Counted from the first letter of the stretch, positions 6,880 through 13,748 are shown. The stretch is 14,834 nt of DNA from Hyphomicrobiales bacterium (GCA_023266715.1 JAHFPK010000041.1:1-14834), one strand, 5' to 3'. The notes: a model not told the origin generated them from the sequence alone. Made by a program: numbers and translations.

Positions 6880-7602
6880 TTACGCGAAGGCCAGGCGGAT
6901 ACGCCGGTTGATTTTGCCCTTGCTTTCGATTTTCGCCACGCGCATGGGGCCGATCTCGGCGGTGGATTTCACATGGGTGCCGCCGCAGGGCTGCAAATCG
7001 ATCTTGCCCTCGTCACCGATCATCACAAGGCGCACCTTGCCGGTTCCCATGGGCGGCTTCACCGACATGGTGCGAACAAGATGCAGGTTTGCTTGCATTT
7101 CTTCATCGCTGATCCAGCGAAAACTCACCTTGTGATCTTCAAGAATAAGCTGGTTGATGCGCGCCGCCAGGTCGTCTTTGCTGGGAATCTGGCCTTCTGG
7201 AATATCAAAATCAATGCGCCCGCCATCGTCAGAAATAGAGCCGCCGGTCACCGGAAATGGTACGCAGGCACACAGGAGATGCATCATGGTATGGGCGCGC
7301 ATGTTGCGGTAGCGCGTGTGCCAATCGAGGTCCAATTTGACGGACGCTCCCAGGGCTGGAAGATGTTCCGCATTTGCCGCTACATGCACTACATTCTTTG
7401 TATCGTCATAAACCGTAGTGGCGATCTCGATTGATTTGCCGTCAAAACTCAGCGCGCCCTTATCGCCAGGCTGGCCGCCTGCTGTGGCATAGAAATTGGT
7501 CTTGTCCAACACAATGCCGCCGCGCTCGTTGATGCTTTGCACTACGGCATCTACGGATTTCAGATAGGCATCTTCGCGGAAGAGCAACTTGGTCATTTTC
7601 AT
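6880..7602 (-). CDS. alaX: AlaX-type alanyl-tRNA editing hydrolase
   Basis: A 240-residue free-standing version of the editing domain of alanyl-tRNA synthetase. It removes serine or glycine wrongly attached to tRNA-Ala. The N-terminal beta-barrel region (FYATAGGQPGDKGAL, 38-51) and both zinc-binding motifs are intact: HTMMH (His104 and His108) and CGGTH (Cys206 and His210). The length suits the mid-size AlaX class, which lacks the C-terminal oligomerisation domain of alanyl-tRNA synthetase. Its ATG overlaps the cysteine synthase stop as ATGA (7599-7602), so translation is coupled; an ATG two codons in (MTKLLF) is an alternative start. Its place between cysteine synthase and a mercaptopyruvate sulfurtransferase is notable and may reflect a link to serine-derived intermediates; that is inference. 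Confidence 0.92.
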   Translation of the reverse strand: MKMTKLLFREDAYLKSVDAVVQSINERGGIVLDKTNFYATAGGQPGDKGALSFDGKSIEIATTVYDDTKNVVHVAANAEHLPALGASVKLDLDWHTRYRNMRAHTMMHLLCACVPFPVTGGSISDDGGRIDFDIPEGQIPSKDDLAARINQLILEDHKVSFRWISDEEMQANLHLVRTMSVKPPMGTGKVRLVMIGDEGKIDLQPCGGTHVKSTAEIGPMRVAKIESKGKINRRIRLAFA

Positions 7603-8618
7603 ACCGTTTCAAACACAGTTGGGACGACCGGCGTTTCCGTCAGCCATTTGGGAACAGGCAGGCCCTTTTCACGCAGAAAACCCGGGTTGAAAAGTTTGGA
7701 AGCGTAACGCGTGCCGTAGTCGCAAAGAACCGTGACAATGGTGTGTCCGGGACCCATCTGTTTGGCCAGGCGAATGGCGCCTGCAACGTTCACGCCTGTG
7801 GAACCTCCCATGCACAGGCCCTCATGTTCCAGCAAGTCGAAAGCCGTTGGGATCGCCTCGCTGTCGGGGATCTGGAAAGCCTCATCGATGACAGCTCCTT
7901 CCAAGTTTGCGGTAATCCGCCCCTGGCCAATGCCTTCGGTGATGGAGGAACCCTCGGATTTGAGCTCGCCGGTTTTGTAATAGCTATAAAGCGCTGCCCC
8001 CATCGGATCAGCCAATGTAATCTTCACGTTTTTATTGCGTGATTTCAAACCCATGCTGACGCCTGCTAGAGTTCCACCCGAACCCACGGCAGAAACGAAA
8101 CCATCGATCTTGCCGTCGGTCTGAGTCCAGATTTCCGGGGCCGTGGTTTCGATATGGGCTTGGCGGTTTGCCACGTTGTCAAACTGGTTGGCCCAAACGG
8201 CTCCCATGGCCTTGGCCAGGCGGCCCGAATATTTCACATAGTTGTTGGGGTTCTTGTAGGGAACGGCAGGCACCTCCACGAGTTCAGCGCCCAACTGGCG
8301 GATCGCATCCTTTTTCTCCTGGCTTTGGGTCACGGGGATGACAATTACTGTCCTGAAGCCCATAGCCCTGGCCACAACGGCAAGGCCGATACCGGTATTT
8401 CCAGCGGTTCCCTCAACAATGGTGCCGCCGGGTTTCAATTGGCCTTTGGCGATGGCATCCCGGATGATGAACAGGGCGGCGCGGTCTTTTACCGACTGGC
8501 CGGGATTCATGAACTCCGCCTTGCCCAGAATTGTGCAGCCCGTGAGTTCCGAGGCCTTTTTCAGGCGGATAAGAGGGGTATTGCCAATGGCGGCAATGAC
8601 ATCGTTCTTGATATCCAT
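7599..8618 (-). CDS. cysK: Cysteine synthase (O-acetylserine sulfhydrylase family)
   Basis: A 339-residue fold-type II PLP enzyme that makes L-cysteine from O-acetylserine and sulfide. It shows the PLP lysine in NPGQSVKDRAA (Lys44), the substrate loop EGTAGNTGIGLA (69-80), the phosphate-binding GSGGT (179-183) and the GGSTGVN segment near the ring nitrogen (271-277). The TAGNTG version of the loop and the long C-terminal tail (FNPGFLREKGLPVPKWL) match the rhizobial CysK subgroup rather than E. coli CysK, which has TSGNTG. I chose the ATG at 8618 because GGAG lies 6 bases upstream and because it gives the family start MDIKNDVIAAIGNTPL. The longer in-frame start at 8645 adds residues that do not fit. 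It heads the operon cysK-alaX-sseA-GNAT. Confidence 0.92.
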   Translation of the reverse strand: MDIKNDVIAAIGNTPLIRLKKASELTGCTILGKAEFMNPGQSVKDRAALFIIRDAIAKGQLKPGGTIVEGTAGNTGIGLAVVARAMGFRTVIVIPVTQSQEKKDAIRQLGAELVEVPAVPYKNPNNYVKYSGRLAKAMGAVWANQFDNVANRQAHIETTAPEIWTQTDGKIDGFVSAVGSGGTLAGVSMGLKSRNKNVKITLADPMGAALYSYYKTGELKSEGSSITEGIGQGRITANLEGAVIDEAFQIPDSEAIPTAFDLLEHEGLCMGGSTGVNVAGAIRLAKQMGPGHTIVTVLCDYGTRYASKLFNPGFLREKGLPVPKWLTETPVVPTVFETV

Positions 8619-8641
8619 AGGAAACTCCGAGCTTTGCCCCA

Positions 8642-8670
8642 GCAATGCCTCACATGGGCCAAGAGGTCAA
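8642..8670 (-). promoter_or_regulatory. Candidate promoter of the cysK operon
   Basis: On the - strand TTGACC (plus 8665-8670) is followed 17 bases later by CATTGC (plus 8642-8647). The -35 box is good and the -10 box poor, a common pattern in alphaproteobacteria. I saw no riboswitch-like fold in the 104-base gap upstream of cysK. Confidence 0.35.
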
Positions 8671-8722
8671 ATGGTAGGGTTGGATAGCAGGTGACCGCGG
8701 CGGGCATGGCGGTTTTTGGGAA

Positions 8723-9511
8723 TTATGTTTTTAGACGTTGGATCAGGGCCTCGGCTGCGGCTGGCGCTCGTTCTTTCGCGCCGTTGATGAAGTAAATGAA
8801 TACGTCTCGTGATTTCAGCGTTTTGCCCTTTGGTGCCGCAAGCGGAAATTTGTCCGGCTCCTCGCCGCGTTCCCAGGACTTCGCCAATGTCGCCCACATC
8901 TCAAGCGCTATGGCGTCATAGCCGGTTTCCACTTCGGCCTTTGCCTCTTGCAGCCGCACATAGACAAAGTCAGCACTGAGGTCCGCGATCAAAGGGTATT
9001 TCTTTGAATCGGCGAGCACCACGGCAATATTGGCCTTGCGGACCTGGGTGATGAAGTCGGCGGAGCGAAAACTCTCGTGCCTCACTTCAAGCGCATGGCG
9101 AAGTTTCAGGCCATCAATGCTTTTGGGAAGCAATTCTATGAAAGCCGCGATGTCCCCGGCATCATATTTCTTGGTTGGCGCCAATTGCCAAAGAATGGGG
9201 CCAAGTTTTGATTTCAGTTCACCAACACCACTCCCAAAGAATTTGTCAATCGAGGGACCGGCCTCGGACAGAACACGGCGGTTGACGGCATACCGTGGTG
9301 CCTTCAGCGAAAAAATGAAATCATCGGGTGTTTCATCGGCCCAGCGCCGAAATGTCGAGGGCGTGAAAGTGCTGTAGAAAGTGCCGTTGACTTCAATCGA
9401 TGTCACCCGGCGGCTGGCATGAGACAACTCTTTTGCTTTGGGCAGCTTCTCGGGAAAGAACAGGCCGCGCCAAGGCTCGTAGGTCCATCCGCCAATACCA
9501 ACCCGGATCAT
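8723..9511 (-). CDS. DUF72 (YecE-like) family protein
   Basis: A 262-residue protein of the DUF72/YecE family, which has a TIM-barrel fold and no settled biochemical role. Family marks are the N-terminal IGGWTYEPWRGLFFP (6-20), SIEVNGTFYSTFTPSTFRRWADETP (38-62), FSLKAPRYAVNRR, LGPILWQLAPTKKYD and ALEVRHESF, which hold the conserved polar residues facing the barrel mouth. The length is normal. An AGGA site lies 7 bases before the ATG at 9511. It is on the same strand as the cysK operon but 104 bases upstream of it, so it is probably a separate unit between that operon and tRNA-Asn. Function is unknown. Confidence 0.88.
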   Translation of the reverse strand: MIRVGIGGWTYEPWRGLFFPEKLPKAKELSHASRRVTSIEVNGTFYSTFTPSTFRRWADETPDDFIFSLKAPRYAVNRRVLSEAGPSIDKFFGSGVGELKSKLGPILWQLAPTKKYDAGDIAAFIELLPKSIDGLKLRHALEVRHESFRSADFITQVRKANIAVVLADSKKYPLIADLSADFVYVRLQEAKAEVETGYDAIALEMWATLAKSWERGEEPDKFPLAAPKGKTLKSRDVFIYFINGAKERAPAAAEALIQRLKT

Positions 9512-9600
9512 TTTTCCATCCTGTCACCGCTTGAACGCAGAGCATTTTGTCATAGGGAACGGCGGGACACAAATCCCTGAATTTGAGCAATTTGTTGTAC

Positions 9601-9631
9601 CAAATAAAAAACCGATGCATTTCTGCACCGG
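9601..9631 (-). terminator. Intrinsic terminator of tRNA-Asn
   Basis: Read on the - strand, CCGGTGCA, a GAAA tetraloop and TGCATCGG form an 8-bp stem with one G-U pair (plus 9612-9631). It is followed by TTTTTT and more T-rich sequence (plus 9611 down to 9602). It begins 9 bases after the tRNA CCA end and separates the tRNA from the DUF72 gene. Confidence 0.88.
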
Positions 9632-9640
9632 CTTTTGAAT

Positions 9641-9716
9641 TGGCTCCTCGAGCTGGACTCGAACCAGCGACCATTCGATTAACAGTCGAATGCTCTACCA
9701 ACTGAGCTATCGAGGA
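9641..9716 (-). tRNA. tRNA-Asn (anticodon GTT)
   Basis: A 76-base cloverleaf with CCA encoded (plus 9641-9643). The acceptor arms TCCTCGA and TCGAGGA pair fully, the D-arm is GCTC/GAGC, the anticodon stem is TTCGA/TCGAA with loop CTGTTAA giving GTT at positions 34-36, and the T-arm is GCTGG/CCAGC with TTCGAGT. It is followed by a strong terminator. A TATATG box (plus 9729-9734) just upstream could be its -10 element, but the -35 match (TTTTAG) is poor. Confidence 0.97.
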
Positions 9717-9841
9717 ATGTCGGTGCGGCATATAGCAGAGGGTCAAACAGACTAAAAGACATTTTGTTGTTACTTTGCCGCGTATCTATGCATGCTGCAA
9801 TGTCGCACTATATAGGGGACTTGTGTAAAGAAGGGATTATC

Positions 9842-10126
9842 GTGGCAAAAGTCAATTTTGCAGGCCGCAAGATAAACGTTCCGGGCCATCCGCTGCTGCG
9901 GGTGGCGCTTGGCCTACTCTTGATCATTGGCGGATTCCTGGGATTTCTCCCCATCGTCGGCTTTTGGATGATTCCGCTGGGGCTTGTCGTGCTCTCGGTT
10001 GATTTGCCGCCGGTGCGCCGTTTTCGCCGGAATGCCACGGTCAAGATTGGCAATTGGTTGTATAAGCGTTGGCCCAGCCTCGCCAAAATAATTGGTTACG
10101 GCGCGCCACGTGATGAAAAATTGTAG
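9842..10126 (+). CDS. Small two-helix inner-membrane protein
   Basis: A 94-residue protein of unknown function. After a short basic N-terminus come two hydrophobic stretches, about residues 20-37 (HPLLRVALGLLLIIGGFLGF) and 40-54 (VGFWMIPLGLVVLSV), joined by a short turn rich in G, P and F. A basic tail follows (DLPPVRRFRRNATVKIGNWLYKRWP) that should stay in the cytoplasm. It recalls the small membrane proteins grouped as PGPGW-like, common in alphaproteobacteria, but I am not certain of the family. I prefer GTG 9842 because AAGGGA lies six bases upstream; in-frame starts at 9764 and later ATGs would add an unrelated cysteine-rich leader. Its stop is 6 bases from the 3' end of the convergent tRNA-Cys gene. 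Confidence 0.72.
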   Translation: MAKVNFAGRKINVPGHPLLRVALGLLLIIGGFLGFLPIVGFWMIPLGLVVLSVDLPPVRRFRRNATVKIGNWLYKRWPSLAKIIGYGAPRDEKL

Positions 10127-10132
10127 GATTTT

Positions 10133-10206
10133 TGGAGGCCTCGCCCAGAATCGAACTGGGGTGCAAGGATTTGCAGTCCTCTGCGTAACCACTCCGCCAC
10201 GAGGCC
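10133..10206 (-). tRNA. tRNA-Cys (anticodon GCA)
   Basis: A 74-base cloverleaf with CCA encoded (plus 10133-10135). The acceptor stem GGCCTCG/CGAGGCC pairs fully and the discriminator base is U73, the identity element of tRNA-Cys. The anticodon stem is GAGGA/TCCTT (last pair A-T at the top, one G-T) with loop CTGCAAA giving GCA. The T-arm is CCCAG/CTGGG with TTCGATT. It is a different transcription unit from tRNA-Asn, as the membrane protein gene between them runs the other way. Confidence 0.96.
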
Positions 10207-10217
10207 TTCGGCCGGGC

Positions 10218-10246
10218 TGTATAGGGGATGAAAGTTGCGGAAACAA
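10218..10246 (-). promoter_or_regulatory. Promoter of tRNA-Cys
   Basis: On the - strand TTGTTT (plus 10241-10246) and TATACA (plus 10218-10223) are exactly 17 bases apart. The predicted start falls a few bases before the mature tRNA 5' end at 10206. Confidence 0.5.
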
Positions 10247-10286
10247 CCCATACCTGAAACATGTTGAATCGCCGGCAACAGTTCGC

Positions 10287-10315
10287 TTGGCAAAGGTGGC
10301 GTTCAAGGCTAGTTT
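10287..10315 (+). promoter_or_regulatory. Candidate promoter of the pcm-like gene
   Basis: TTGGCA (10287-10292) and TAGTTT (10310-10315) are 17 bases apart and 37 bases before the ATG at 10353. Matches are moderate, so this is tentative. Confidence 0.35.
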
Positions 10316-10352
10316 GGCTGCACCCTAACCAGCAAGTGATTTGGACCAAGAG

Positions 10353-11018
10353 ATGACGGATTTCGCAGTGGCGCGGCACAATATGGTCGAATCACAGGTG
10401 CGCCCGAACGGGATTACCGATCATCGCATCATTGATGCCATGGCGCAGGTGAAACGCGAGGACTTTGTTCCTGCCGAACGCAAGGCAATTGCCTATCTGG
10501 ATGAGGATGTCTTGCTCAAAGAAAGTGCTGCCGGGGAGGCCCGCTATCTGATCGAACCCATGGCTTTCGCCCGCATGATCCATCTCGCCCTGATCAAGCC
10601 TTCGGACCGGATTCTTGTTGTGGGCGCTGGCACGGGCTATGGCGCAAAAGTTATTTCATTGCTGGCACAATCGGTTGTGGCGCTGGAGTCTGACCCGGAA
10701 TTGCTGGCTTTGGCCCGGGGGTTTCTGGCTGACAGCAATAATGTTGAGGTGGTTGAAGGAAATCTCGGCGCCGGCCATGCCGCGAGAGCCCCCTATGACG
10801 TCATCATCGTGGAAGGCAGGATCGCGGCCGTGCCGGAGAGCCTGTTCAGCCAACTGGCCAATGAGGGGCGTATTGTTGCAGCCATTGGTAACACGGATGT
10901 TTCCAAGATGCAGATTGCGACCGTGACGGACGGGCATCGCTCGTCGCGTTCGGCATTTGACGTATCAATTGCGGCGCTTCCGGGGTTTCCCGTCGAAAAG
11001 GCGACGTTTGTTTTTTGA
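10353..11018 (+). CDS. Protein-L-isoaspartate O-methyltransferase-like protein
   Basis: A 221-residue SAM-dependent methyltransferase of the Pcm (PIMT) family. The PIMT N-terminal helix region (NMVESQVRPNGITDHRIIDAMAQVKREDFVP), SAM motif I VVGAGTGYGA (89-98), the acidic residue after strand 2 (Glu112) and motif II around YDVIIVEGRIAAVPESL (148-164) are present. Two canonical PIMT features differ: the GQTxSxP substrate loop is GEARYLIEP (61-69), and the usual TAAP after motif II is EGRI. So SAM binding is likely, but repair of isoaspartyl residues is doubtful. This variant regularly precedes tolC in rhizobia, as far as I recall. ATG 10353 fits the family start; an in-frame TTG at 10341 is less likely. 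The ribosome site is weak. Confidence 0.82.
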   Translation: MTDFAVARHNMVESQVRPNGITDHRIIDAMAQVKREDFVPAERKAIAYLDEDVLLKESAAGEARYLIEPMAFARMIHLALIKPSDRILVVGAGTGYGAKVISLLAQSVVALESDPELLALARGFLADSNNVEVVEGNLGAGHAARAPYDVIIVEGRIAAVPESLFSQLANEGRIVAAIGNTDVSKMQIATVTDGHRSSRSAFDVSIAALPGFPVEKATFVF

Positions 11019-11087
11019 GCTAAGGGTTGCAAAAATACACTTCGATTCCGGCCGTGAATAATCTAGGATTGAAGTTCGAATAAAAAA

Positions 11088-11104
11088 CCACAGATAGACT
11101 GTGG
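11088..11104. promoter_or_regulatory. Inverted repeat in the tolC leader
   Basis: CCACAG (11088-11093) and CTGTGG (11099-11104) form a perfect 6-bp dyad around five bases, 35 bases upstream of the tolC ATG. It could be an operator for a tolC regulator. Read on the - strand the same dyad is followed by TTTTTTA, so it could equally be an intrinsic terminator stopping antisense transcription toward the pcm-like gene. Sequence alone cannot decide. Confidence 0.45.
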
Positions 11105-11139
11105 CCGGGGTTGCCAGAAGTTCGAGAGCGTGGTGCGGG

Positions 11140-12504
11140 ATGCAAAGTGGTTTGAAGCATTGGACGAGAATATTATTGGCCTCAGCCGCCCTGGTGGTAG
11201 GGGCCGGACAGGCCTCGGCTGAATCCCTGAATGAAGCCATGGTCTCGGCCTATTCGGGCAATCCCACATTGCGGGCTGAGCGCGCGCGGCAGCGGGGAAC
11301 CGATGAACTGGTGCCGCAGGCCCTGTCGGGTTGGCGTCCCACGGTTACAGCGGAAGGTTCCGTTAGTCGTATATGGTCTGATTCGAATGTGACTCCCTCC
11401 TCGGATATCACACCGAAGTCAGTGGCCATTGGGCTGTCGCAACCGATTTTTCGCGGTTTCAAAACCATCAATGGAACCAAATCAGCCGAGGCCAATGTTG
11501 AGGCCGGCAAACAAAACCTTCTGGCTGTCGAGCAGGATATTCTATTTCAGGCCATTCAAGCTTATATGAACGTCATTCGCGACCGGCAGATCGTGGGATT
11601 GCGCCAAAAGAACGTGGAAGTTTTGCAGAAGCAGCTCACTGCCGCCGATGAGCGATTCAAAGTTGGTGAAATTACGCGGACCGATGTGGCGCAATCGCGC
11701 GCGCGCGTCAGCGGAGCTCAATCGAATGTGGCCTCTGCCAATGCAACTCTGGCTGCAAGCGTTGCCAATTACATCAATGTGGTGGGGCACAAGCCCGGTA
11801 ATTTGAAATATCCCAGGCTTGCCAAGTTGCCGAAGTCCCTGGACACGGCACAAGCAGCGGCGGAAGAAATCAATCCCAATATTCTGGCTGCGGCCTATGT
11901 TGAGGAAGCCTCGAACTTTGATATTGAGGTTGTAAAGGGCGATCTCTTGCCTGAAGTGGATTTGCAGGCTTCTACCACCAGGAATGATAATCCCTCAGCA
12001 GGTGTTGGATCGTCCGAAAGCACCAAGATTGAAGGCATACTCACTATTCCGCTTTATGAAGCAGGCCGCGTCTATTCATCGGTGCGGGAAGCCAAACACC
12101 TGGCCAGCCAGCGCCGCCTGGAAGTCATTCAGGCGGGCCGTTCGGTGCGAGAGAGTGTTTCAATCTCGTGGAATAATCTGGCGGCAGCACGCGAAATCAT
12201 CCGCTCGACCAAGGCCCAGGTCTCGGCGGCCGAGCTTGCCCTTGATGGCGTGCGCCAGGAATATCTTGTGGGTTCGCGGACAACCCTTGATGTTCTCGAT
12301 GCGGAAAGCGAGGTTTTCACCGCGCGCATCGCCCAGGTTTCAGCCGAGCGTGACCAGGTTGTTGCGGCCTATCAGATATTGGGTTCCATTGGCCGCCTGA
12401 CAGCGCGCGACCTCAGGCTTCCGGTTGAATATTATGACGCCGATGAAAATTATCTGAACGTTCGCGGCAAGTGGTTTGGCACGGGAGCCGATACAATCGA
12501 GTAA
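11140..12504 (+). CDS. tolC: TolC-family outer-membrane efflux channel
   Basis: A 454-residue outer-membrane channel protein. A Sec signal peptide occupies residues 1-27 (basic start, LLASAALVVGAG core, cleavage after QASA). Two OEP repeats follow: the first from ESLNEAMVSAYSGNPTLRAERA through a long helix containing TAADERFKVGEITRTDVAQSRARV, the second from NPNILAAAYVEEASNFDIEVVKGDLLPEVDL through GVRQEYLVGSRTTLDVLDAESEV. The paired FKVGEITRTDV and YLVGSRTTLDVLDAE segments are the repeat signature of TolC. It forms a trimer that ducts type I secretion substrates and drugs from inner-membrane pumps, none of which are in this window. I chose ATG 11140 because it gives a proper signal peptide; the in-frame GTG at 11101 lies in the inverted repeat. 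Confidence 0.93.
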   Translation: MQSGLKHWTRILLASAALVVGAGQASAESLNEAMVSAYSGNPTLRAERARQRGTDELVPQALSGWRPTVTAEGSVSRIWSDSNVTPSSDITPKSVAIGLSQPIFRGFKTINGTKSAEANVEAGKQNLLAVEQDILFQAIQAYMNVIRDRQIVGLRQKNVEVLQKQLTAADERFKVGEITRTDVAQSRARVSGAQSNVASANATLAASVANYINVVGHKPGNLKYPRLAKLPKSLDTAQAAAEEINPNILAAAYVEEASNFDIEVVKGDLLPEVDLQASTTRNDNPSAGVGSSESTKIEGILTIPLYEAGRVYSSVREAKHLASQRRLEVIQAGRSVRESVSISWNNLAAAREIIRSTKAQVSAAELALDGVRQEYLVGSRTTLDVLDAESEVFTARIAQVSAERDQVVAAYQILGSIGRLTARDLRLPVEYYDADENYLNVRGKWFGTGADTIE

Positions 12505-12565
12505 GGACCTTGGCCGGGACCTCGGCCGAGTTGTTTGTTTGAGTTGCGCAGAGGGGAACTACGCG

Positions 12566-13300
12566 GTGACATCTGAACCTGATATGGAAAGTTTGCTGGC
12601 TTCCATCCGTAAGGCCATTGACTCGGATATCGGCAAGAACACCAAATCCACGTTGCCTGCAGAGCAAGACACCCCGTTCAAGGGCGCCATGCGTGAACTG
12701 CGAGTGAAGTTCGATGAAGAACCTCCCGCCCGCCGTGATGCGTCGGGAGAAATTTCCGAACTGCGCAGCAAGATCCAGAAAAATCGCCAGAGTGCCGGCG
12801 TTACCGAGCCCATGCCGCGTTTGCCAAGCCTGCCAAACAGTGTGCCGCCGGCCCCCAAGCCCGTATCGAAATCGGGATTTGCCGGAATTATGGGTGGTGA
12901 TGGGAATGGCACGCCCTGGGCGCCGCGCATGAAGCATGAGATGGTAGCGCCCGACCTGCGCCCCACCATTCAAGAACACCTGCCGCCGGCCCAGGAGTTT
13001 CAAGGCAGGTATGAAGAGGCAGAAGTCTATCCGGAAGAGGTGGGTTGGGTTGAAGACGAACCGGCCTATGTGCCGGCGGGGCCCCTGATGTCCGCCGAAA
13101 CGGCAATCGCGGCAAATTCCTCCTTTAACCAGCTCGCCGATACCCTCATGGCGCGGGCCTTGGGCGAACGCTCCATCGAGGACATGACCCAGGATTTGCT
13201 CAAGGGCATGTTGCGGAGCTGGCTCGATGCGCATCTGCCGGGGCTGGTGGAAAAGCTGGTTCGTGAGGAAATCGAACGGGTGGCGCGGCGCGGCCGTTAA
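12566..13300 (+). CDS. PopZ-family (DUF2497) polar organising protein
   Basis: A 244-residue protein with the three-part plan of PopZ: a short N-terminal helix (MESLLASIRKAIDSD, 7-21), a long disordered middle rich in proline and acidic residues (about 25-180), and a conserved C-terminal helical region (NQLADTLMARALGERSIEDMTQDLLKGMLRSWLDAHLPGLVEKLVREEIERV, 188-239). The last part lines up with Caulobacter PopZ (RTLEDVVRELLRPLLKEWL). PopZ assembles a cytoplasmic matrix at the cell pole and tethers the chromosome ParB-parS complex. The middle here is longer than in Caulobacter (177 residues in total from memory). GTG 12566 is the likely start, with AGGGGA 8 bases upstream; ATG 12584 is an alternative. 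It follows tolC by 61 bases, so the two may be co-transcribed. Confidence 0.88.
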   Translation: MTSEPDMESLLASIRKAIDSDIGKNTKSTLPAEQDTPFKGAMRELRVKFDEEPPARRDASGEISELRSKIQKNRQSAGVTEPMPRLPSLPNSVPPAPKPVSKSGFAGIMGGDGNGTPWAPRMKHEMVAPDLRPTIQEHLPPAQEFQGRYEEAEVYPEEVGWVEDEPAYVPAGPLMSAETAIAANSSFNQLADTLMARALGERSIEDMTQDLLKGMLRSWLDAHLPGLVEKLVREEIERVARRGR

Positions 13301-13311
13301 TTTAATTTTTA

Positions 13312-13340
13312 TTCACTTAAGCTGTGCTAATTTCTACACG
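13312..13340 (+). promoter_or_regulatory. Candidate promoter of the PilZ gene
   Basis: TTCACT (13312-13317) and TACACG (13335-13340) are 17 bases apart, preceded by an AT-rich stretch (13299-13313) that could act as an UP element. The -10 match is weak. Confidence 0.3.
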
Positions 13341-13352
13341 TAAAGGTGTGAA

Positions 13353-13649
13353 ATGGCCGATGAAAACAAGCGTACGGCGCCGCGCTATAGAGCGCTGAAA
13401 TCAGCAAAAATTGTATCGATGGATAACAAGACTGCCGTTGATTGCGCGGTTCGCAATCGATCAGAGACCGGTGCTCAACTGGGTATTGAGCAAGCTGTTT
13501 CGGTGCCGGATGAATTCCAGCTTTACCTGGCCAGCGAAGATACGGTCCGCGATGCCGTGGTCGTGTGGCGCCGTGGAGACCGGATTGGTGTGGCATTTAC
13601 CAGCGAAAGCCGGCCGGCTCCCCTTAAAATCAAATTGTACAAAAGATAG
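13353..13649 (+). CDS. Single-domain PilZ protein (c-di-GMP binding)
   Basis: A 98-residue protein made of one PilZ domain and nothing else. Both c-di-GMP contact motifs are visible: RxxxR (Arg7 and Arg11, in KRTAPRYR) and the NxSxxG form of the second motif (Asn35, Ser37, Gly40). The later strand VVWRRGDRIGVAF (70-82) is also typical. Ligand binding is therefore likely; what it controls (motility, surface polysaccharide or cell-pole events) is not shown. AAAGGTG (13342-13348) is a clear ribosome site for ATG 13353. It sits alone between the PopZ-like gene and valS, and its AT-rich upstream gap suggests its own promoter. Confidence 0.88.
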   Translation: MADENKRTAPRYRALKSAKIVSMDNKTAVDCAVRNRSETGAQLGIEQAVSVPDEFQLYLASEDTVRDAVVVWRRGDRIGVAFTSESRPAPLKIKLYKR

Positions 13650-13679
13650 CAGTCTCAAGCGGGCCGATTCCCCTTGATT

Positions 13680-13717
13680 CCGCGCCAGTTGCAAGCCGGG
13701 GCGCGGTAGTGTTTATA
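13680..13717 (+). promoter_or_regulatory. Candidate valS promoter with overlapping inverted repeat
   Basis: TTGCAA (13689-13694) and TTTATA (13712-13717) are 17 bases apart and 31 bases before the valS ATG. A 7-bp inverted repeat, CCGCGCC (13680-13686) and GGCGCGG (13700-13706), brackets the -35 box. It has no T-run after it, so it is a poor terminator for the PilZ gene and may instead be an operator. Confidence 0.45.
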
Positions 13718-13748
13718 ACGCCCAAAACAGCAACCAAAGATTCCCTCT

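Noticed and set aside
8693..8717. Plus-strand hairpin ACCGC...GCGGT followed by TTTTT as a terminator
   Set aside because: No plus-strand gene ends there; the stem is 5 bp with a 10-base loop and is likely chance.
8619..8722. Riboswitch or SAM-sensing leader before the cysK operon
   Set aside because: The gap is only about 100 bases and I found no conserved fold or long stem; only a weak promoter can be suggested.
9393..9746. Minus-strand open frame of 117 codons over tRNA-Asn
   Set aside because: Its middle is the translation of the tRNA gene itself (SSIAQLVEHSTVNRMVAGSSP), a well-known false protein.
9641..10206. tRNA genes as attachment sites of an integrated element
   Set aside because: There is no integrase nearby and I saw no repeated tRNA 3' end; the genes around them look like ordinary chromosome.
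10041..10379. Minus-strand open frame of 112 codons over tRNA-Cys
   Set aside because: It runs through tRNA-Cys and the end of the membrane protein gene, with no family features and no ribosome site.
12413..13234. Minus-strand open frame of 273 codons under the PopZ-like gene
   Set aside because: It overlaps both the tolC end and the PopZ-like gene, has no recognisable domain, and the plus-strand genes explain the coding signal.
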